From positions 40,719,846 to 40,783,845 of the forward strand of contig OZ007575.1 of the NCBI GenBank assembly GCA_963931925.1: 64,000 nucleotides of DNA, in the 5' to 3' direction. A program made the translations under genes and the position numbers. This document shows, piece after piece, positions 62,101 through 64,000 of this stretch. Below the pieces are notes generated by a model. That model worked only from the letters and a program-made list of their open reading frames with translations, did no database searches and was not told where the DNA came from. Position 1 is the stretch's first letter. The number at the start of each line of letters is the position of its first letter. Origin of the DNA: Onchidella celtica (taxonomy: Eukaryota > Mollusca > Gastropoda > Systellommatophora > Onchidiidae).

Positions 62101-62859
62101 ATTGTCTTTAAGATCTTACCAGTTACTGCCCAAGCAAGCTTGCCCTTTCTATCTTTATGTCTGAGTTAATAATTTGCAGGGTGAAGGAAGAGTCACTCTC
62201 AGAATGAAATCAGAACTCGGAACATGTAACACATATTTACATGCACAGCCACCATCGCCACACCTTTGTGTTAGTTTACAAGATTTTCACAATAAACACT
62301 TCATAACTGTGGGAAAATTCTTGAATGGGGTTAAAGCAACCATTCGATATCTCTGTCAGAGATTGACACCCACAAAAGTAAATACCTCTGGAACAAAAAT
62401 CTCTGTTACTTTTATATACCTCTGTATGTGTGTGTATGACAGTCTTAAAAACTGTTCTTCCAGCTGATCACTCAAAATACTTTGCTCTCTCAATGGGCTT
62501 CTCTTTGTCTTGAAGAACATACATGTGTACTCCATATTGGTGTCTTTGGAACTTTCTTGAGGGGCTTGGTGATGGTGAATTGCCATTTTGTCCTTTTTTT
62601 TTGTTGTTTTGTTTCCTCTTGGATATCACCATAGCTTTTTTGTATATAACAGCTTTGCAGCTCATTCGAGTATTCTGTATCACCATCCACTGACTTATTT
62701 TTATGACCTGGCTTGGTATTTCTGCCCCCTTTTCCTGCTTTTTAGAGTGGTGCTTTAGTAGGTGATGGCTACGATCATCTCTCTTCCAAACCCTCCTTCA
62801 TCTCCCCTCATACGGAGCACGAAATGTACCAGGGAATCACCATATATAGAGCGTCCAAG
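26480..62859 (+). CDS. P3H-like: prolyl 3-hydroxylase (leprecan) homologue with duplicated dioxygenase domain; 16 exons, 3' end outside window
   Basis: Family members hydroxylate the 3-position of collagen prolines in the ER using 2-oxoglutarate, Fe(II) and oxygen. Exons 1-14 encode 747 residues without a break. Residues 22-45 form a signal peptide. TPR-like helices span about 75-425 with four CxxxC motifs (CRLDC, CFRRC, CYANC, CKLNC), the leprecan signature. A first dioxygenase-like domain covers about 455-705. At 713 a second begins, with GKERFVADGL repeating EERFVTDGL of domain 1. Domain 1 keeps the distal His (GDRHALKV) and QRCAL Arg but lacks the HxD pair. Vertebrate P3H1-3 are about 700-740 residues with one such domain, so this protein is longer. 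Start: the first ATG after an in-frame TAA, context AAAAATGG. The 3' end and any ER-retention signal lie outside the window. Confidence 0.88.
27768..28036. mobile_element. MITE-like element with 8-9 bp target duplication
   Basis: The ends are inverted: CTATAGTCCGGTCCC at the left, and the reverse complement of the right end gives CTATACTCCGGTCCC. The flanks repeat TTTAAACAA (27759-27767 and 28037-28045). Internal copies of the GTCCGGTCCxGGACTG and AATAGCCAAAT words make the two halves partly repetitive. Length and duplication size suggest a hAT-type non-autonomous element. Confidence 0.65.
35845..36008 (-). repeat. dispersed repeat pair 1, copy A
   Basis: About 162 bp with roughly 90 percent identity by eye to 39187-39348. 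Neither copy has a readable terminal repeat or tail. The class is unknown and could be part of a SINE or MITE. Confidence 0.75.
36837..36899. repeat. perfect 21-bp inverted repeat with 21-nt loop
   Basis: The left arm 36837-36857 and right arm 36879-36899 are exact reverse complements around a 21-nt loop. The loop plus right arm contains GGTTCTAGTCC, which matches the polymerase III B-box consensus GGTTCnAnTCC. It could be a folded tRNA-derived repeat, a foldback element or a small hairpin RNA. Confidence 0.7.
37897..38142. repeat. tandem duplication (about 126-bp period) with CT/CA microsatellites
   Basis: The segment at 37897-37952 is repeated at 38023-38078 with few changes. Each copy leads into a CT run (about 37955-37986 and 38079-38142), and a CA run lies at about 37998-38018. 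This fits expansion and slippage around a microsatellite. Confidence 0.85.
38635..38913. repeat. dispersed repeat pair 2, copy A
   Basis: Aligns with 42277-42585 through shared blocks TAGCAGCxTGCGGTCTGACC, TTTTATTATCATAAAAGCCG and GACTTTGTCA. Diverged, class unknown. Confidence 0.7.
39187..39348 (-). repeat. dispersed repeat pair 1, copy B
   Basis: Partner of 35845-36008. On the minus strand both copies keep an open frame with the shared peptide GRRSGNSDSSSIC, but the conserved frame may simply reflect recent common origin. Confidence 0.75.
39482..39957 (+). pseudogene. non-LTR retrotransposon fragment (reverse transcriptase C-terminal part)
   Basis: The translation contains VDTFVYLGSVVSKDG, ADEDIKCRINKARCAF and SALLDGSETWRVTK, followed by NRCL, matching the region just after the reverse transcriptase domain of endonuclease/RT LINEs common in invertebrates. 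A TGA at 39809 interrupts it. Reading then continues as NILHIRWPEVVSNEQLGDR, and after a frameshift near 39895 as KWRWIGHTLRKLESNI. A long G-tract (about 39578-39599) has expanded inside the normally short SKDGGADEDI segment. The fragment has no 5' part and is dead. Confidence 0.85.
42277..42585. repeat. dispersed repeat pair 2, copy B
   Basis: Partner of 38635-38913. It is immediately followed by a tRNA-like SINE head at 42593. Confidence 0.7.
42593..42690 (+). mobile_element. tRNA-derived SINE head, degenerate
   Basis: TAGTTCAGTGGTCAGAGCG fits the A-box of a tRNA gene. About 40 bases on, AGGTTGAAA...AAATCC resembles a B-box split by an insertion. The tRNA fold itself is not intact, so this is a SINE relic, not a tRNA gene. 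Confidence 0.5.
43227..43433. repeat. short inverted-repeat element, about 207 bp
   Basis: ATCATACTAAGCCCG at 43227-43241 is inverted at 43419-43433 with one mismatch and also directly repeated at 43325-43339 with a CACAGTCAGC block behind it. It may be a small MITE with an internal partial duplication. I see no clear target duplication. Confidence 0.45.
43814..43966 (+). CDS. P3H-like: P3H-like exon 2
   Basis: Codes for 51 residues (200-250), including QAASACYTFFLANPDD, the family's AHTFFxxNP segment that ends the first TPR pair. The acceptor is TTTCTCCAG and the donor AAG|GTCAGT, phase 0-0. Confidence 0.92.
43967..45657 (+). other. P3H-like intron 2
   Basis: 1.7 kb. It contains the TTAA-bounded element at 45275-45573 close to the acceptor. 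Nothing else is recognised. Confidence 0.6.
45275..45573. mobile_element. TTAA-type MITE, family 1, copy A
   Basis: The left end is TTAACCTGTTGCCTGCC and the right end GCAGGGAAGGGGCTAA, which are inverted. It aligns along most of its length with 53477-53747 (shared blocks GGGGAACTAACTA and GGCACATGGCAGTATAGTGA). TTAA at the boundary suggests piggyBac-type insertion; the right TTAA is mutated to CTAA. Confidence 0.7.
45658..45826 (+). CDS. P3H-like: P3H-like exon 3
   Basis: Codes for residues 251-306 plus one base. EHYIRAMMAHAREDW and CYANC match the second TPR unit of leprecans (QEHY...CxxxC). The acceptor is TTTTAAG and the donor GCAG|GTACCT. The exon ends in phase 1, which exon 4 completes. 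Confidence 0.9.
46361..46486 (+). CDS. P3H-like: P3H-like exon 4
   Basis: Two bases complete a GAT codon, then SLISFLTCKLNC gives the fourth CxxxC motif and HYTQYAYYQ the end of that TPR helix. The acceptor is TATCTTTCAG and the donor CAAG|GTAATA, phase 1. Confidence 0.9.
46487..47033 (+). other. P3H-like intron 4
   Basis: 547 bp with no element clearly recognised. The part at about 46677-46795 shows loose similarity to 58436-58556 in intron 15 (shared GTGTTTAAAAT-like and TATGACxxTGTCATCTTGG words). Confidence 0.5.
47034..47170 (+). CDS. P3H-like: P3H-like exon 5
   Basis: EGDLEKSAEATASLLALN corresponds to the NYTQAVECAKTYLLFFPN segment of vertebrate P3H, the last TPR unit. The acceptor CAACAG is chosen because only this AG keeps the frame with exon 4. 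The donor is AGGAAG|GTGAGA, phase 0. Confidence 0.9.
47171..48272 (+). other. P3H-like intron 5
   Basis: 1.1 kb. It holds the TTAA-bounded element at 47295-47598 and nothing else recognised. Confidence 0.6.
47295..47598. mobile_element. TTAA-type MITE, family 2
   Basis: The outer ends TTAACTCATTC and GAATGAGTTAA are perfect inverted repeats beginning and ending in TTAA. The left half carries an internal GCxxAATATTCGGCT direct repeat. It is a non-autonomous element, piggyBac-like by its TTAA ends. Confidence 0.7.
48273..48365 (+). CDS. P3H-like: P3H-like exon 6
   Basis: Codes for 31 residues, EVAEYAATRKEMQDMMDF onward, matching the linker after the TPR region that precedes the dioxygenase part. 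Flanks are CTGTCTAG and GAG|GTGAGT, phase 0-0. Confidence 0.88.
48671..49856 (+). mobile_element. solo LTR, copy B, with intron-like insertion
   Basis: Same family as 2009-2881. It begins TGTCACGAGTGGAGTG, ends GATTTGTGACA and is flanked by the 5-bp duplication CCCAG (48666-48670 and 49857-49861). It is longer than copy A mainly because of a 319-bp insertion at 48921-49239. The first 150 bp are more diverged than the remainder. It lies in the same orientation as the host gene. Confidence 0.87.
48921..49239 (+). other. intron-like insertion inside LTR copy B
   Basis: Starts GTATGTAGAAC and ends TTATTCTTGTAG. Removing exactly this stretch joins GACTG to GTGTCGGGGAC, the uninterrupted sequence found in copy A near 2260-2275. 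Donor and acceptor fit spliceosomal consensus on the plus strand. Confidence 0.65.
49893..50129 (+). CDS. P3H-like: P3H-like exon 7 (start of dioxygenase domain 1)
   Basis: Codes for residues 426-504: an acidic linker, then LGMHIIAKSTDLNREERFVTDGLLKPEQC, the entry segment of the P3H dioxygenase domain. The acceptor is TTTTGTACAG. A second in-frame AG at 49928 would shorten the exon by 12 codons. The donor is ACAAAA|GTGAGT, phase 0. Confidence 0.88.
50130..51421 (+). other. P3H-like intron 7
   Basis: 1.3 kb. I looked for a full-length GDGY...SPHT exon here, since the family would place one at this point, and found none. Confidence 0.55.
51422..51478 (+). CDS. P3H-like: P3H-like exon 8 (shortened)
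   Basis: Only 19 residues, including DPHGSMVYDLKLAQK. It sits where the family has a 32-residue segment ending SPHTxNExFxGxTVxKALK and keeps PH and the K-rich tail but not GDGY. Flanks are ATCTTTCAG and AAAAG|GTAAAT, phase 0-0, the same phases as its homologues exons 15 and 16. Confidence 0.78.
52375..52531 (+). CDS. P3H-like: P3H-like exon 9
   Basis: LRLLIRAVEVVRHYTQRYL and LYLKYTSIVCWT match the vertebrate segment ending SYSHLVCRT, the strand before the iron-binding motif. The acceptor is TTTTTCAG and the donor AGAG|GTCAGT, phase 1. Confidence 0.88.
52532..53152 (+). other. P3H-like intron 9
   Basis: 620 bp, nothing recognised. Confidence 0.55.
53153..53246 (+). CDS. P3H-like: P3H-like exon 10 (HxD position lost)
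   Basis: Two bases complete a GAT codon, then SEYLAGCYPQEDGTCIKF occupies the place of the family's SHPxHxDNC block. Neither iron-ligand His nor Asp can be aligned. The following MSDELYSDGYT matches the AYTFRDYSA strand. Flanks are CTTTCTCAG and ATAC|GTGAGT, phase 2. Confidence 0.87.
53247..54286 (+). other. P3H-like intron 10
   Basis: Contains the TTAA element at 53477-53747 and a possible alternative terminal exon at 53967-54042 (see findings). Confidence 0.55.
53477..53747. mobile_element. TTAA-type MITE, family 1, copy B
   Basis: Partner of 45275-45573. The ends are TTAACCTCTTGCCAC and AGCAGGGAAGGGTTTAA, inverted with TTAA on both sides. Confidence 0.72.
54287..54359 (+). CDS. P3H-like: P3H-like exon 11
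   Basis: One base completes Thr, then TVTYLNTADEDSDFLFLNEK matches the AILYLNxDFxGGxFxFTE strand pair of the dioxygenase fold. Flanks are TTCTTCCAG and GAT|GTAAGT, phase 0. Confidence 0.88.
54360..54739 (+). other. P3H-like intron 11
   Basis: 380 bp, T-rich, nothing recognised. Confidence 0.55.
54740..54846 (+). CDS. P3H-like: P3H-like exon 12
   Basis: IKCGRTVGFNTGDRHALKV and SQRCALVIR match the vertebrate QCGRAVGFSSGTENPHGVKAV and QRCAIALWF strands. The distal iron His and the 2-oxoglutarate Arg of the family are kept here. The donor is TCAG|GTAAAA, phase 2. Confidence 0.92.
54847..55797 (+). other. P3H-like intron 12
   Basis: Mostly the TTAA-bounded element at 55126-55689. Confidence 0.6.
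55126..55689. mobile_element. TTAA-type MITE, family 3
   Basis: The left end TTAACCCCTTCGTTACGA is mirrored by the right end CAAAGGGATTAA (TTAATCCCTTTG in reverse complement). It is 564 bp with several internal GTACG/ACGTAC words. Ends and TTAA boundaries resemble the other three elements in this gene. Confidence 0.65.
55798..55931 (+). CDS. P3H-like: P3H-like exon 13
   Basis: FTIYRSDDEREYRDTIDLLH corresponds to the family's FTLDPRHxERDRxQADDLV segment that ends the dioxygenase domain. It continues as a helical linker, SGKEVLENFEKK. In single-domain P3H the protein would end soon after. Here the exon ends in phase 1 at AAAAG|GTACGG and joins exon 14 in frame. Confidence 0.9.
55932..56772 (+). 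other. P3H-like intron 13, between the two dioxygenase domains
   Basis: 841 bp. A 55-bp stretch at about 56375-56430 resembles 59490-59545 in intron 15 (shared CCCATTTTTATGTTGTGAT and CAGACCAC). Confidence 0.5.
56773..56879 (+). CDS. P3H-like: P3H-like exon 14 (start of dioxygenase domain 2)
   Basis: GVKIVKTGKELQGKERFVAD then GLASDAQC repeats the domain-entry segment coded by the second half of exon 7, and both end in phase 0 at the same homologous point. Flanks are TTGGTATAG and GATG|GTGAGT. Confidence 0.9.
56880..57990 (+). other. P3H-like intron 14
   Basis: 1.1 kb. About a third of it is the identical duplication at 57101-57474. No exon is seen. Confidence 0.6.
57101..57474. repeat. identical tandem duplication, 183-bp copies, 191-bp period
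   Basis: 57101-57283 and 57292-57474 match base for base by eye, separated by GCTTCGCT. The identity implies a very recent duplication or an assembly artefact. Confidence 0.9.
57991..58086 (+). CDS. P3H-like: P3H-like exon 15 (alternative A)
   Basis: Codes for 32 residues, including AGDGYSGKTSPHTVNEMFAG, nearly the vertebrate SGDGYRGQTSPHTPNEKF motif, which precedes the core dioxygenase strands. Flanks are ATATTTCCAG and TCACAG|GTATTT, phase 0-0. Confidence 0.92.
58087..62745 (+). other. P3H-like intron 15 between alternative exons
   Basis: 4.66 kb, T-rich. No further exon with P3H homology is found. T-rich runs give long but meaningless open frames (59226-59981). A candidate at 62180-62375 is discussed under rejected items. 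Confidence 0.55.
62746..62859 (+). CDS. P3H-like: P3H-like exon 16 (alternative B)
   Basis: Codes for 38 residues, including LVGDGYDHL and ISPHTEHEMYQGITIYRASK. It covers the same segment as exon 15 with a six-residue insertion between GDGY and SPHT, and its tail is closer to the family's VTVFKALK. Flanks are CTGCTTTTTAG and TCCAAG|GTTGGT, phase 0-0. Confidence 0.88.
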
Positions 62860-64000
62860 GTTGGTATTGTATGGTTGTCATAGCAACCTCATGATGCAAG
62901 GCTTGTAGTTTGTCAAATGTTCAGAGTGCTGTATCGTGGTCAGACCTCACTCTGGCACGTAGGTTTGTGATGCTGCATGGAAATATAAATCAGACTTCAG
63001 AAATTATAAGCAAGACACCCATTGTTATTATTCAGTTACTACTCTCACTCAGACTTATATACTGTCCAGTATCATTGTAGCGTAAACAATATACAATACT
63101 TACAAAGACATGATATTGCACCACAAAATCAAAGGTTTTCTTCAATGAAATTTTCTGGTCAGCTGATGTGGTGATGATCATGCAGCATCACAGCCATTCC
63201 ACTTTGCTCCCTTTTTGCTGTTCTCATGAAAGAAGTTATTTGTCAAGAAAGTCCTAAGCACAATTATTTTCTGCCAACAATCTGATTAAGCTGAATCACT
63301 TCTATATTGACGCCTCATGCTTTGGCTGCTCATAGCAGTGTCACTTTGACGTGTTTTGACACTGACAAGAGCTCAAATGCTTGCCACATCTTGGCAATTT
63401 AATAACTGAAAAAACCAGTGAAATTGGTAGGAATAATTTTCTCAAAATACTGAATACAATAAAGCAGATATGAATGTATTTCTAAACACCAGAAGAGCAA
63501 CAGTTCAACTTTCAATTTATGATAAAGTTACTGCACCCAAATTTTAAAAATATTCCTTATGAAGAAACCTTATGTAAGTTCATGTGATCTTCAGAAATAG
63601 TAATGTCAAGACTTCACCTTTGTTTTTCTCAAAACCTCTAAGTCTTATTTTGAACGTACCTGGTTTGATCGTAAAATATCTGTGATTTTGAAAGAGCAGC
63701 TCTGTATTATTTGGTGAGCATCATATACAGGCTGAAACGCTTGGATTCAAATGTCAACAATTTCCTTTTGAATCAGCAAATTTTAATAACCAGCTACGCA
63801 ACTGCTTCTGTTTCATTCTGGTTCTTGTTCAATATATATCTGGCTTTTTGTGACTTCTAATTTTCTGGATATCAGAAGCAAGGTTTTCAGATTTAAATTA
63901 CAAAAGAAGCCTAATTTCAATGCAGCTGTGTGTTATGACTGCTTTTGTTCAAATTTTGCTGCAGGATTGTTTTGAATGATTGCTGAAGATGCTTGTCAAA
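62860..64000 (+). other. P3H-like intron 16, runs off the window
   Basis: No further exon is recognised in the last 1.1 kb. The catalytic core of domain 2 should lie to the right. Confidence 0.55.

Noticed and set aside
62180..62375. Possible P3H-like exon starting GEGRVTLRMKSEL after a TTTGCAG acceptor
   Set aside because: The first residues resemble the family's EGRVPLKSA segment, but similarity stops there, and the later translation (HAQPPSPHLCVSLQDF) has none. Transcript data would decide.
1..64000. CRISPR arrays, bacterial operons, rRNA genes
   Set aside because: No regularly spaced identical repeats with unique spacers, no rRNA-like sequence and no prokaryotic gene organisation were seen.

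Overview
The window is eukaryotic and comes from an invertebrate animal, most likely a mollusc and perhaps a gastropod. That placement is my inference from large AT-rich introns, GT-AG exons of a leprecan-family gene, a THAP/P-type transposon, abundant small TTAA- and hAT-like elements, solo LTRs and long C, GA, CT and AAAT tracts. I found no bacterial-style operons, rRNA or confident tRNA genes. Most short open reading frames are chance frames in AT-rich or low-complexity DNA.

Layout. Positions 1-16.9 kb are intergenic and repeat-rich. They hold a solo LTR (2009-2881, 5-bp target duplication), a 54-bp minisatellite (5331-5515), a 1.3-kb inverted-repeat element with an internal degenerate satellite (9893-11220) and a hAT-like MITE (11568-11955). 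At 16.93-23.67 kb lies an apparently complete P-element-superfamily transposon on the minus strand. It has matching terminal inverted repeats of about 30 bp, a 7-8 bp target duplication, a THAP zinc-finger exon and a long intact transposase exon. From 26.48 kb to beyond the right edge runs one large plus-strand gene, a prolyl 3-hydroxylase (leprecan, P3H) homologue. I resolve sixteen exons, which agree in splice phase and in protein homology.

The P3H-like gene encodes a signal peptide, then a TPR region with all four CxxxC motifs of the family (exons 1-6), then a first 2-oxoglutarate/Fe(II) dioxygenase-like domain (exons 7-13). That first domain has lost the HxD iron-binding pair. The start of a second, better conserved dioxygenase domain follows (exons 14 onward) and continues outside the window. 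Exons 15 and 16 are two homologous versions of the same segment of domain 2, both phase 0-0, so they may be mutually exclusive alternatives. The equivalent exon in domain 1 (exon 8) is a shortened relative. The gene therefore appears to have grown by internal duplication, with the first catalytic module decaying into a probable pseudo-enzyme domain.

The introns carry many insertions: a decayed non-LTR retrotransposon (39.5 kb), four TTAA-bounded MITE-like elements, a second solo LTR of the same family as the one at 2 kb, a perfect 191-bp-period tandem duplication and several dispersed repeat pairs. The second LTR contains a 319-bp GT...AG insertion that is precisely absent from the first copy, so it looks like an intron.
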